From positions 2,826,001 to 2,890,000 of the forward strand of contig NZ_CP020918.1 of the NCBI RefSeq assembly GCF_003076455.1: a stretch of 64,000 bases of DNA. Direction: 5' to 3'. A program made the translations under genes and the position numbers. The notes beneath the pieces were generated by a model. The model was not told where the DNA came from. It ran no database searches and was given only the letters and a program-made list of their open reading frames with translations. Shown here piece by piece: positions 36,555-45,290 of the stretch. This DNA is from Flavobacterium faecale (lineage in GTDB: Bacteria; Bacteroidota; Bacteroidia; Flavobacteriales; Flavobacteriaceae). How positions within the stretch are numbered: the stretch's first letter is position 1; the number at the start of each line of letters is the position of its first letter.

Positions 36555-38342
36555 ATGAAAAAACATATATACAAAAAACTATTTGTAGCCGTAGCTTTAA
36601 CGCTAAGCATAAGTGGTTGTCAGAAAGACTGGTTGGATGAAACCAACCCAAACATTATCTCTACCGATAATTTTTGGAAAAACACTAAAGATTTACAAAC
36701 AGGATTAACAGCTGTTTACAAAGGATTTGCAAGTCCAAAAAATCATGCGCTTATTCAAGAATTAGCACGTACAGATTTGGCATGGGCTAATGGTTACCAA
36801 AGACCCGCTAATAGTAACCCGTACTATTTGCAAATTTTCACCAATGCAGAGCAACCAATCAATGATAAATGGGCGGCAAACTATACTACTATTTTTAGAG
36901 CCAATCAAGTTATTCTGGCAGCAGAGAGAATTATTCCAACGTTAACGGTTGCAACTGATATTGATTTTGCAAATAAGATTTTGGCGCAAGCACGATTCTT
37001 TAGAGGATTTCACTATTTCAATCTGTACCATTCATTTAATGGTGGAGTGCTTCCAATTTTTGATGACGTACCTGTAAGTGAAGCTGATTTTTACAGACCA
37101 ATGCAAACTGCAGAAAATGTAAAGAAATTTTTTCTTGCTGATTTGGAATATGCAGTAAAAAATTTACCTGCTGCATGGACTGGAAAAGACAAAGGTAGAG
37201 CCTCTGCAGGAGCGGCAGAAGCGTTGATAGGACAAACCTATTTGTATGAGAATAATTTTACTGAAGCTGCTCCGTACTTTAAGCGCGTTATTGATAATTA
37301 CGGTTACAAATTGATGCCAAACATTGGTAGTAACTTTACGACTATGGACGAGTTGAATGATGAGTCTATTCTTGAAATATCATATGCTACTGGTTATACA
37401 GACAACTACAACAATTATGACAGTAGAGATGTAGCGAGTTCAGCAGGTTTGCAATTACAATTTACAGGTGCTCCTGGAACCTATTTTGGTGCAGTTGTAG
37501 CCAACTGGTTGATCAAAGAATACAGAAATGATGTTATGGACACCAAAGATGAACGAAATTATGTAATTGATAAAACTACTGGAAACAAACGTTTAAGAAA
37601 ATTTAGTTTAAGAACGTCTTGGTCTGTAGCAGTTGTTGATGATGTTGATATGCCTTATTATTTAAGAGCAGAAACGGGTCAAGCTGCAATCTTCAACGTG
37701 AATATGACTTGTTTTTGGAGAAAGCATACCAACTGGGATTTGACTAGAGGTGAAAATATATTGTCTCCTGGTAAAACTCGTTCAGGTATCAATGAAAGGC
37801 TGATTCGTTTGGGTGGAATTCAATTGCAATATGCTGAGTGTTTACTTGAAATGGGTGATGTTGACGGTGCATTAGTTCAAATTAATAAGATAAGAAAGCG
37901 TTCAGGATTGCAATTGTTAGGATTGATAAATTCAGGTGAGTTTCCTGCAAATGATCATGATAATGTGGTTTACACTAAAGAATCTTTGACTAAACATTTA
38001 CGATACAAAGAATATCCATTAGAATTATCTGCTGAGGGTTATGGTTGTGAAAGAAATGTGGATTTAAGAAGATGGAACGTTAAACTAGATCGTTTCAAAG
38101 AATTGGCGGCAAGAAGATATTATTCTAAAGAGTTCGTTACCAAAGATGAGATGGGTGCAACTGTAACAAGATGGGGATCAATCGTTGTTGAAGTTCCTGC
38201 AGGAGATCCTTTGGCAAATTCTACTTGGAATGAGTTTCAAGAAGCGGCCAAAAATTACAATGCAGCGGCTCATGCTTATTTCCCATTACCAAATGGAGAG
38301 ATAATAACCAATCCTAAATTGTATGAAATTGTTGGAAATTAA
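36555..38342 (+). CDS. SusD/RagB family nutrient-binding lipoprotein
   Basis: 595 residues. The lipoprotein signal ends in LSISGCQ with Cys22. WLDETNPNIISTDNFWKN is the usual SusD opening, followed by TPR-like helices (ILAQARFFRGFHYFNLYHSF) and the C-terminal RLIRLGGIQLQYAECLLEMG and ELSAEGYGCERNVDLRRW, both family landmarks. It sits on SusC as a lid and binds the imported glycan. It starts 26 bp after susC. Confidence 0.94.
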   Translation: MKKHIYKKLFVAVALTLSISGCQKDWLDETNPNIISTDNFWKNTKDLQTGLTAVYKGFASPKNHALIQELARTDLAWANGYQRPANSNPYYLQIFTNAEQPINDKWAANYTTIFRANQVILAAERIIPTLTVATDIDFANKILAQARFFRGFHYFNLYHSFNGGVLPIFDDVPVSEADFYRPMQTAENVKKFFLADLEYAVKNLPAAWTGKDKGRASAGAAEALIGQTYLYENNFTEAAPYFKRVIDNYGYKLMPNIGSNFTTMDELNDESILEISYATGYTDNYNNYDSRDVASSAGLQLQFTGAPGTYFGAVVANWLIKEYRNDVMDTKDERNYVIDKTTGNKRLRKFSLRTSWSVAVVDDVDMPYYLRAETGQAAIFNVNMTCFWRKHTNWDLTRGENILSPGKTRSGINERLIRLGGIQLQYAECLLEMGDVDGALVQINKIRKRSGLQLLGLINSGEFPANDHDNVVYTKESLTKHLRYKEYPLELSAEGYGCERNVDLRRWNVKLDRFKELAARRYYSKEFVTKDEMGATVTRWGSIVVEVPAGDPLANSTWNEFQEAAKNYNAAAHAYFPLPNGEIITNPKLYEIVGN

Positions 38343-38392
38343 TTCGAACATAATTACATCACTAATAACAACTTGATTAAAACATAAATAAG

Positions 38393-40009
38393 ATGAAAAA
38401 TAAATTATTAATAATCGGATTAGTATTGTCTGGTATCTTCGTAGGATGTCAGACTGAATACGAAGCGCCAAATTCGCTGAGTGATATTGGCTTTTATAAT
38501 AGTGCAGGAACCGTAAAAACACTTAATGTTGCCTTAAATAAGTACATGAGCTTTACAGATTTGTCTCAAGGGGCAATTGATCATAAGTGGACTATTGAGC
38601 AGGGTGTTAATTTCCTCCAAGGTCCTATTAAGACTAAAGATACTATTTTTAAGGTAATCAAAAAAGGGGATACAATTACCAAAGATTTGACTGTGATTTT
38701 ACAGTTTACAAAGCCTGGAATAAGCAAAGTACGTTTGTACAATGTATTTAAGGACTCAGTAACTTTTAGAGGAAACACGAATAACATTAATTATCTTAAA
38801 GGTTCAGTTAAAATTGCCCCAAATAGATGGGTAATTGATACCACTTTTATGGTAAAAGTATATGATACTCTTGCTCCAAAATTTGTGATTAAACAAAATG
38901 ATGTAGCCTTAGATCTAAGTAGTAAAGATACTGTATATGTTGAAGCTGGAGACAAACTACATTTCTCTGATCTTACTACACAAGGCGAGCCTACAGCAAG
39001 AACTTGGTCAATACGTAAAGTTTTAGCTGCTGGAGTTGCTGCTTCACCATCAGATGTGGTTGGTTCAGCAGGAACAGCTGAGGCAGATATAATTTTTAAA
39101 AAGCTAGGTATCTTTAGAGCTTCATTAAGCGTTACACGTTCGGGCTTGAACATTCCAAGTGCTTTTAAAACGGTAATAATTAATCGTCCGATCAAAGTGG
39201 TGCCTTCAAGCAAACCATTTGTTTTATCAGGTACAATTAGAGAGCAACAAAATGAAACCATCCAAATTCCGTTTGCAGGTGAATTTGCTGCCTTTACTGA
39301 TGTGAAATCGAAATTTACAGTAAAAGTAAACGGAATCACATTTTCGATCGCTTCTGTAACAATGAATGCATTGGACCAAACGATATTGGATTTGAAACTT
39401 ACGGATAAAATTTACCGTCCAGATGTAATTACCATTTCGTATAACGGAACCGTTTTAAAATCTACAGATAACAGGGTATTGCAATCGTTTACAGATGTGC
39501 CAGTTGCTATGCACGATGTTAACTTACTAGGTACTGCAGCATTGGCTGGATTTGAAGACGGTGGTGGGGTTTGGAAAAAATATTTTTCAAGTGATGCACC
39601 TGGTTTGATAAATTCAGAAAAACCTTTTGCAGGTAATTTCAGCGCCAAACTTTCATTAGTAACAGGACAAAAGGAATCTTCGATTTCTACATTACCTGCT
39701 GGTGGTACAAATTTCCCTTCAATTGTTAATCAAACAGGAAAGGTATATGTAGTAACTTGGAAAATGTTTATTACTCCTGAATCGAATACCGTGGGTAAAG
39801 CAATGGGCTTATTTTATATTCCAGCTTATTCTCAAGTATTTGTGAATCTAGCAGATAAACCAAAAGGTGAATGGTTTACAGTGACAGGAGAGATCCCTGT
39901 AGGAACATTAACAGGTTTGTATTTACGTTTAATAGATGGTACTAAATTAACAAATGTGACTTTGTATATCGACGACTTGAAAATCGTAGAAAAAGAGGTT
40001 AGACCATAA
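38393..40009 (+). CDS. Surface lipoprotein of the sus locus (SusE/F-like role)
   Basis: 538 residues. The lipoprotein signal ends in GIFVGCQ with Cys19. The rest is beta-rich with several Ig/PKD-like repeats (for example KWTIEQGVNF and TWSIRKVLAAG) and a C-terminal jelly-roll-like region with LAGFEDGGGVWKKYFSSD, the pattern of a carbohydrate-binding module. Third genes behind susCD usually encode surface glycan-binding proteins, and that is the likely job here. No catalytic motif was seen. The original terminator behind it has been split by the IS element. Confidence 0.82.
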   Translation: MKNKLLIIGLVLSGIFVGCQTEYEAPNSLSDIGFYNSAGTVKTLNVALNKYMSFTDLSQGAIDHKWTIEQGVNFLQGPIKTKDTIFKVIKKGDTITKDLTVILQFTKPGISKVRLYNVFKDSVTFRGNTNNINYLKGSVKIAPNRWVIDTTFMVKVYDTLAPKFVIKQNDVALDLSSKDTVYVEAGDKLHFSDLTTQGEPTARTWSIRKVLAAGVAASPSDVVGSAGTAEADIIFKKLGIFRASLSVTRSGLNIPSAFKTVIINRPIKVVPSSKPFVLSGTIREQQNETIQIPFAGEFAAFTDVKSKFTVKVNGITFSIASVTMNALDQTILDLKLTDKIYRPDVITISYNGTVLKSTDNRVLQSFTDVPVAMHDVNLLGTAALAGFEDGGGVWKKYFSSDAPGLINSEKPFAGNFSAKLSLVTGQKESSISTLPAGGTNFPSIVNQTGKVYVVTWKMFITPESNTVGKAMGLFYIPAYSQVFVNLADKPKGEWFTVTGEIPVGTLTGLYLRLIDGTKLTNVTLYIDDLKIVEKEVRP

Positions 40010-40029
40010 ACCAAGAAGATTATACAGAA

Positions 40030-40053
40030 AGCAAAAGAGCTCGATATCCAATA
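40030..40053 (+). terminator. 5' half of the sus operon terminator, split by the IS
   Basis: AAAAGAGCTCGATAT with loop CCA lies here; its partner ATATCGAGCTCTTTT plus further T lies at 41813-41828 on the other side of the insertion sequence. Joined at the 9-bp target duplication they restore a perfect 15-bp stem with a three-base loop and a T-run, which must have been the native terminator. Confidence 0.85.
40045..40053. repeat. Left target-site duplication of the IS (TATCCAATA)
   Basis: The same nine bases occur at 41807-41815 just outside the right inverted repeat. Because the target is itself palindromic the exact length (9, 7, 5 or 3 bp) depends on where the inverted repeats are said to begin. 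Confidence 0.8.
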
Positions 40054-40091
40054 GAGGGCACTGAAAAAGTCTTTCTAATAAATTGACACAT

Positions 40092-40130
40092 AAAAAGGAG
40101 TAGATATCTATGGATTTCTACTCCTTTTTT
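40092..40130 (+). terminator. Terminator inside the left end of the IS
   Basis: AAAAAGGAGTAGA (40092-40104) pairs with TCTACTCCTTTTT (40117-40129) followed by a T-run. It would stop transcripts entering from the sus operon before the transposase gene at 40165. Confidence 0.88.
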
Positions 40131-40164
40131 CTTATATTTAAATCTAATTATAAGTGTTTTTTAG

Positions 40165-41613
40165 ATGTTAGTACAACAACAAACAATACAATTCAGCGAT
40201 TATTCTTCGTTGTATGATTTAATAGTTCCAAAAGAAAATCTATTAAGAAAAATTAATGATTTGATTGATTTTTCATTCATTTACGATGAGTTGTTAAATA
40301 AGTACTGTCCCAATAATGGGCGAATGGCAGAAAGTCCCGTTCGTATGTTTAAGTATTTACTACTTAAAACAATCTATACTGTTTCCGATATTGATGTCGT
40401 GGAGCGTTCTCAATACGATATGTCCTTCAAATATTTTTTGGATATGAATCCAGAAGACGATGTTATCAATCCGAGTTCGTTAACAAAATTTAGAAAACTA
40501 CGTCTAAAGGATACCGACCTATTAAATCTGTTGATAAACAAAACAGTCACCATTGCTATCGAAAAAGGTATTATTCGTTCGAAGTCTATCATCGTTGATG
40601 CCACACATACTTTATCAAGATCCAATCCATTTTTAGCCATCGATGTATTGAGAGAACGTTCCAAGCTACTGCGAAAAACAGTATACAGCTTTGAGCAGGA
40701 ATTCAAAGAACATATGCCTGAAAAAAATACAGACAATGACTTAGAGAAGGAACTTGCTTATTGTAAAGAGTTGGAAAAACGCATTGAAAATGAGCCGTCA
40801 ATAAGTTCGATTCCAGCTGTGAAAGAGAAATTAAATCTACTCAAAGAAACTGTAGAAGACACTCAAGAAAATTTTACCTTATCAAAAGATGCAGATGCTA
40901 AAACGGGTCATAAATCTGCTGATAGTTCTTTCTTTGGATATAAGACTCACTTAGCTATGACCGAGGAGCGCATCATTACAGCGGCTGTAGTCACATCAGG
41001 TGAAAAAGGGGATGGACCAGAATTACCTAGACTTTTAGCGATTAGTCAAAAAAACGGAATTGATGTTGATACTATTATTGGGGATGGAGCTTATACAGGA
41101 AAAGAAAATCTCAAACTCACAAGGGAGCAAAATATTAAAGTGGTAGCCAGACTAAATGTTACAATAGCACAAGGAGCTAGAAAAGACGAAGATAAATTTG
41201 ACTATAATAAAGATGCCGATAGATTTGTTTGCACTGCTGGTCATATGGCCATACGAAAGGCTCGCCAAGGTAAAAAAAATGTTGGAACCAATCAAATACA
41301 AACCTACTATTTTGATGTGGAAAAATGTAAGACCTGCTCTTTAAAAGAGGGTTGTTATAAAGAAGGATCCAAGACAAAAACATATTCGGTGTCGATAAAA
41401 TCGGACTTACACCAAGAACAAATCAGCTTTCAAGAAACTGACTATTACAAAGAAAAAGCAAAACATCGATATAAAATAGAAGCGAAAAATAGTGAGTTGA
41501 AAAATGTACATGGTTATGATAGAGCAATATCATATGGCATTACCAATATGCAAATGCAAGGTGCAATAGCTATTTTCGCAGTCAACTTAAAAAGAATACT
41601 CAAATTAATGTAG
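40165..41613 (+). CDS. IS1182 family DDE transposase
   Basis: 482 residues. The N-terminal DUF772-like helical domain (NGRMAESPVRMFKYLLLKTI) is followed by a catalytic core with Asp145 in IIVDATHTLSR, Asp307 in TIIGDGAYTGKENL and Glu444 in IEAKNSELKNVHGYDRA, in the right order and spacing for a DDE enzyme. A cysteine cluster CKTCSLKEGCYKEG lies between the second and third acidic residue, usual for the family. It is undisrupted and expected to be functional. Confidence 0.93.
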   Translation: MLVQQQTIQFSDYSSLYDLIVPKENLLRKINDLIDFSFIYDELLNKYCPNNGRMAESPVRMFKYLLLKTIYTVSDIDVVERSQYDMSFKYFLDMNPEDDVINPSSLTKFRKLRLKDTDLLNLLINKTVTIAIEKGIIRSKSIIVDATHTLSRSNPFLAIDVLRERSKLLRKTVYSFEQEFKEHMPEKNTDNDLEKELAYCKELEKRIENEPSISSIPAVKEKLNLLKETVEDTQENFTLSKDADAKTGHKSADSSFFGYKTHLAMTEERIITAAVVTSGEKGDGPELPRLLAISQKNGIDVDTIIGDGAYTGKENLKLTREQNIKVVARLNVTIAQGARKDEDKFDYNKDADRFVCTAGHMAIRKARQGKKNVGTNQIQTYYFDVEKCKTCSLKEGCYKEGSKTKTYSVSIKSDLHQEQISFQETDYYKEKAKHRYKIEAKNSELKNVHGYDRAISYGITNMQMQGAIAIFAVNLKRILKLM

Positions 41614-41707
41614 AAAAATGAAAGCTACTGCTGCATTACTCAAAATGACTCTAGCTAAACTCAAAATAGCCTTATTGAACCAACATTAAAAATCAAGATT
41701 AAAAAGG

Positions 41708-41754
41708 AAAACGCTTGCAACGGATTATATAACTCCTGTTACAAGCGTTTTTTT
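41708..41754 (+). terminator. Terminator behind the transposase gene
   Basis: AAAACGCTTG (41708-41717) pairs with CAAGCGTTTT (41742-41751), extended by AAC/GTT, with a T-run of seven. It lies inside the right end of the IS. Confidence 0.85.
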
Positions 41755-41806
41755 ATTGTCTAAAAAACGATGATAATCAAAATATGCGATGTTTTTCAGT
41801 GCCCTC

Positions 41807-42096
41807 TATCCAATATCGAGCTCTTTTTTTTATACGCTGTAATCAAATATACACTAGATTTTTATAGCTGCACATTGTAATCTGAAGTAGTCATAATACA
41901 GGATTAAACCTGAAAAATACTGTTTTAAAAGGTTTAGGAAACAGTGTGGTTCCTGCTAACTTGATTACATCCTTTTACCTTACTTAAATGGGTACTACTG
42001 TAGTTTTTAAGCTTGTTTGTACCTTGGTAGAAGTAGAATATCTGGATTACATAAAGCACTTGTATACCTATTTCATGTAGACAGATGATCTTACTA
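41807..42096. other. Right target duplication, 3' half of the split terminator, and intergenic DNA
   Basis: 41807-41815 repeats TATCCAATA; 41813-41828 holds the second half of the sus terminator with its T-run. From there to 42096 no gene or signal was recognised. Confidence 0.7.
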
Positions 42097-44535
42097 TTAA
42101 TTCCCGAAATATTGAAAAATTAATTGATCCAATTCGTCTTTATTGATAGGTTTTGCTATACATTCATTACAGCCAGACTCAAGAATTTTTGCTTTGTCCC
42201 CAATTAACGCATAGGCTGTTTGGGCAATGATGGTAACGTCTTTGTTAAATACTCTAATGGCTTTTGTGGCCTCGTGACCGTTCATTTTTGGCATCTGAAT
42301 GTCCATCAAAATGAGATCTATCTCAGGATTATTAGTTGCTTGTTCTACAGCTTCAAGACCATTTCGAGCCTTAAATATGACTAGACTGTATTGTTTTACT
42401 AATTTGGTTAATAAAAGTTCAGACATTTTATCATCTTCAACAATCAAAATAGTAATTTTATTTTTTAAAGTAGGAACGTTTTGCGAAGGAATTGGAACGT
42501 TTACAACTTGTGTAGGGCTATGTTTAATAGTAAAATAGAATGTGGTTCCTTTGTCAATTTCAGAAGTGAGCCAAATTTTACCTTCAAGCATTTTTATGTA
42601 TGCTTTACTAATAGAGAGTCCAAGGCCAGCTCCTTGAACAGCCATTTTGTTTATAATATCGGCTTGCACAAAACGATCAAAAATGGCTTCTTGTCTGTTT
42701 TGTGGTATTCCTGTACCAGTATCTTTAACATAAAACTGAATCATGGCATCTTCAATAGTATAGCCAATTTCAATTGAGCCTACGCTGGTGTGTTTGATCG
42801 CATTGGTAACAATATTGCGCACTACAGCATAGAGCTTATTTTGATCTGTGATGATATAAGCATCATCATGAGGTAGCTGGTTTTTGTAGGTTACAACGAT
42901 ATCTTTGTTCTCCACTTCCGTACAAAGTTGCGAGTGGTAGTATTCAATAAGTTCGTTGATGTTTGTTTCTTCCAAAGTAAGCTCCATCGTTCCCGTTTCA
43001 ATCTTAGAGATGTTGATAATATCATCGATGATATTCAACATTCTTAAACTACTTTTTTCGATAAAAGTGATGTACTTATTGTGTTTTTTTGTACTAATAT
43101 TAGGGTCTTTCAATAAGTTAGAAAAACCAATTATACTATTCATTGGCGTTCGTATCTCATGGCTCATGTTAGCCAAAAAAGCTGATTTTAGTTGGTCTGA
43201 TTCAATTGCTTTTTCTTTTGAGGCTTGCAATTCTATTTCCATCTTTTTTCGATCGCTAATGTCGATTTCAAGTCCGTCCCAACATTGAACAGAATCGATT
43301 ATTCTTGGTTTCGAAATGTAGTACGACCAACGAAAGCTTCCGTCTGGATTAATCACTCTTGCTTCTGCAGAAAAGACGCCACTTGTTTTTGCGGCTTCTT
43401 TTTCTTTACGGGTAATTTCAGCAATGTCATCCGTATGTATTTTACCCATAATAAGGTTGGGGTCTGTTTTGGCTTGTTCAGGAGAACATCCATAAAGATC
43501 AGAAACTGTTTCGCTTAGGTACGTGAATTTTCGAGTATTATCATCTAGAATTGCTACTTGATAAATCATACCGTTGACCAAATTGTTTGAAATTAATTTG
43601 AGTTGGTCTTCACTCTTTTCTGCTACATCTTTTGCTTTTAGTAGTTCAGCTGTTCGCTTTGTAACCGTGTTCTTTAATAGCAATACAAATGCGACTGCAA
43701 TTAGTAATATACACGAAATGATACCAATAATCCATTTGATATAGTTTGGTACAGAAGATGTGCGGTTTTCATTAAGCCACTTAAATAATGATTTATAATA
43801 GGCTGAATCAGAATCATTTTTAAGGGTAGATAGATTTTTATCGAAGATACTAACTAGATATTTTTTTTTATTTTTGTTTAAAGCAAAGTGCAGCGATGAA
43901 GGACTTAAAATTATACCCGTTGGTTTGATTTGGCTGCTGTAAAAAGGTGAAAATCGAAAGAAGCGGTCTGCAACGAGTACATCAATTTCGTTTGAGTTGA
44001 TGGCTTCAGCTGTTTTTTTATAACTATCATACGAAAATAATTGATATCTAATTCCGAAATTTTTGGGAACAAAATCTCGCATTTGCTGCTCTTGGTTTGA
44101 ACCTTTGAGAACACCCACGCGCAATCCTTGTAATTGATTTATATAGTGTAAATTCAGATTTTCACGTTCAAAAACTTCCAACCATGAGGTTAAAACGGGT
44201 AATTTGGTTAAGCTGAAAATCTTTGATCTTTCTTTGGTATATGCCATGTCGGGCAGTACATCAATTTCGCCTTTTAGTAAAGATTTATAAAGGTTATTCC
44301 AAGTATCATATTTGTAAATAAAATGAACCTTTTCTTTATCCTGAATATCATTAAGTACATCAACATAGACACCGTCAGGTTTCCCTTCTTTGTTTATAAA
44401 AATTTTTGGAGGGTTATCAAATACACCTATAACAACTTGAGTTGATGCATTGACCTGCGCAATAGCAGTGAACATAATTGCTATGCTAAAAAACGCTGAT
44501 AGTAGTAGAAATCGAGTTGTTTTTTGATTAAGCAT
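42097..44535 (-). CDS. Hybrid sensor histidine kinase with periplasmic solute-binding domain
   Basis: 812 residues. A signal/anchor is followed by a bacterial extracellular solute-binding family 3 domain (about 33-255), a membrane span (about 268-288), a PAS region (about 320-430), HisKA with phospho-acceptor His459 in NMSHEIRTPMNS, HATPase (GAGLGLSISKAYIK) and a C-terminal receiver with Asp745 in LILMDIQMPKMNG. Unlike classic HTCS regulators of sus loci there is no beta-propeller sensor and no AraC output domain, so a separate DNA-binding partner is expected. It faces the sus genes and is divergent from the GH2 gene. Confidence 0.9.
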   Translation of the reverse strand: MLNQKTTRFLLLSAFFSIAIMFTAIAQVNASTQVVIGVFDNPPKIFINKEGKPDGVYVDVLNDIQDKEKVHFIYKYDTWNNLYKSLLKGEIDVLPDMAYTKERSKIFSLTKLPVLTSWLEVFERENLNLHYINQLQGLRVGVLKGSNQEQQMRDFVPKNFGIRYQLFSYDSYKKTAEAINSNEIDVLVADRFFRFSPFYSSQIKPTGIILSPSSLHFALNKNKKKYLVSIFDKNLSTLKNDSDSAYYKSLFKWLNENRTSSVPNYIKWIIGIISCILLIAVAFVLLLKNTVTKRTAELLKAKDVAEKSEDQLKLISNNLVNGMIYQVAILDDNTRKFTYLSETVSDLYGCSPEQAKTDPNLIMGKIHTDDIAEITRKEKEAAKTSGVFSAEARVINPDGSFRWSYYISKPRIIDSVQCWDGLEIDISDRKKMEIELQASKEKAIESDQLKSAFLANMSHEIRTPMNSIIGFSNLLKDPNISTKKHNKYITFIEKSSLRMLNIIDDIINISKIETGTMELTLEETNINELIEYYHSQLCTEVENKDIVVTYKNQLPHDDAYIITDQNKLYAVVRNIVTNAIKHTSVGSIEIGYTIEDAMIQFYVKDTGTGIPQNRQEAIFDRFVQADIINKMAVQGAGLGLSISKAYIKMLEGKIWLTSEIDKGTTFYFTIKHSPTQVVNVPIPSQNVPTLKNKITILIVEDDKMSELLLTKLVKQYSLVIFKARNGLEAVEQATNNPEIDLILMDIQMPKMNGHEATKAIRVFNKDVTIIAQTAYALIGDKAKILESGCNECIAKPINKDELDQLIFQYFGN

Positions 44536-45255
44536 AAAAGTTTAAATACTTACTATTCATATTCTTAGTATAAAGTAACAGTTTTTTTTTTGTCAATCCA
44601 TCCTTAATTTGATTATTATTTAATTATTAGTAAGTTGTACTGTTAATTTACTACTTAAAATCTAAGAAGTGCTGATAGTGTATGGCTAGTAATTTGAGTG
44701 AATTTCACTAGTAAAACTAGCTAATAAAGTAGGATGTATTTGTTTTTTATCCACAGCTAAGACCATAATTTTAATCATTAAGAAGAAGACAATTAGCTCT
44801 CAAGAGTCTAATAATTTTTGGATATACAATTTCGTCATGTTCATAAAGGCATGTGTAACACGCACTACACGTCTTGGACCATCCATCAATTCGGTAAATA
44901 TGGTCGGTACAACTTGCCACGAAATTCCGAAACAATCTTCGCACAATCACATTTACTTTCTTTACCACCATCGGTAATAAGCGCATACTATTAGTGCTCG
45001 AATTCGTCTTGGTCTTTGCATTCGATAAAAAAGTTATAGGTATAAATTTACGCGTTTAATTATAGTTTAAATAGTATTTAGGCGAATGCCGGTTATCAGT
45101 GGTTTCTATATCAGGTCTTGTGTTTTATTCGAAAAGTAGAGCATTTCTTTCTATTAAAATATAAGAGAACTGTTGGATAGTACTATAGAAGTAGCATTTA
45201 ATTTTTTAAATAGAATTTATATGTAAAACTTATATTCAAATATAAATATTTTTTG
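44536..45255. other. Non-coding gap between the hybrid kinase and the GH2 gene
   Basis: About 720 bp, AT-rich. A minus-strand frame at 44771-44986 (71 codons) has no credible start context or family signature and fragments of similar quality occur in other frames; it may be decayed DNA. Nothing else was recognised apart from the promoter at the right end. Confidence 0.5.
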
Positions 45256-45263
45256 TAGATTTG
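45256..45263 (+). promoter_or_regulatory. -7 promoter element of the GH2 gene
   Basis: TAGATTTG fits TAnnTTTG and lies 27 bp before the ATG at 45291. A T-rich stretch lies just upstream, but a TTG at the standard distance is not evident. Confidence 0.65.
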
Positions 45264-45290
45264 AATTATAAATAACTAAAACCAGATTCT

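Larger units (their letters stand above)
40054..41806 (+). mobile_element. IS1182-type insertion sequence, complete
   Basis: 1753 bp bounded by perfect 15-bp inverted repeats: GAGGGCACTGAAAAA at 40054-40068 and its reverse complement at 41792-41806. It has one intact transposase gene and a flanking direct repeat TATCCAATA on both sides. The element carries terminators just inside both ends (40092-40130 and 41708-41754). All parts look intact, which implies a recent and possibly still active insertion. Confidence 0.92.

Noticed and set aside
38791..39339. 182-codon frame antisense to the sus lipoprotein gene
   Set aside because: A shadow of a Thr/Val-rich coding sequence; no start context and no homology pattern.
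44771..44986. 71-codon minus-strand frame
   Set aside because: Cysteine-rich text without family match; equally convincing fragments appear in other frames, so it is non-coding or decayed.
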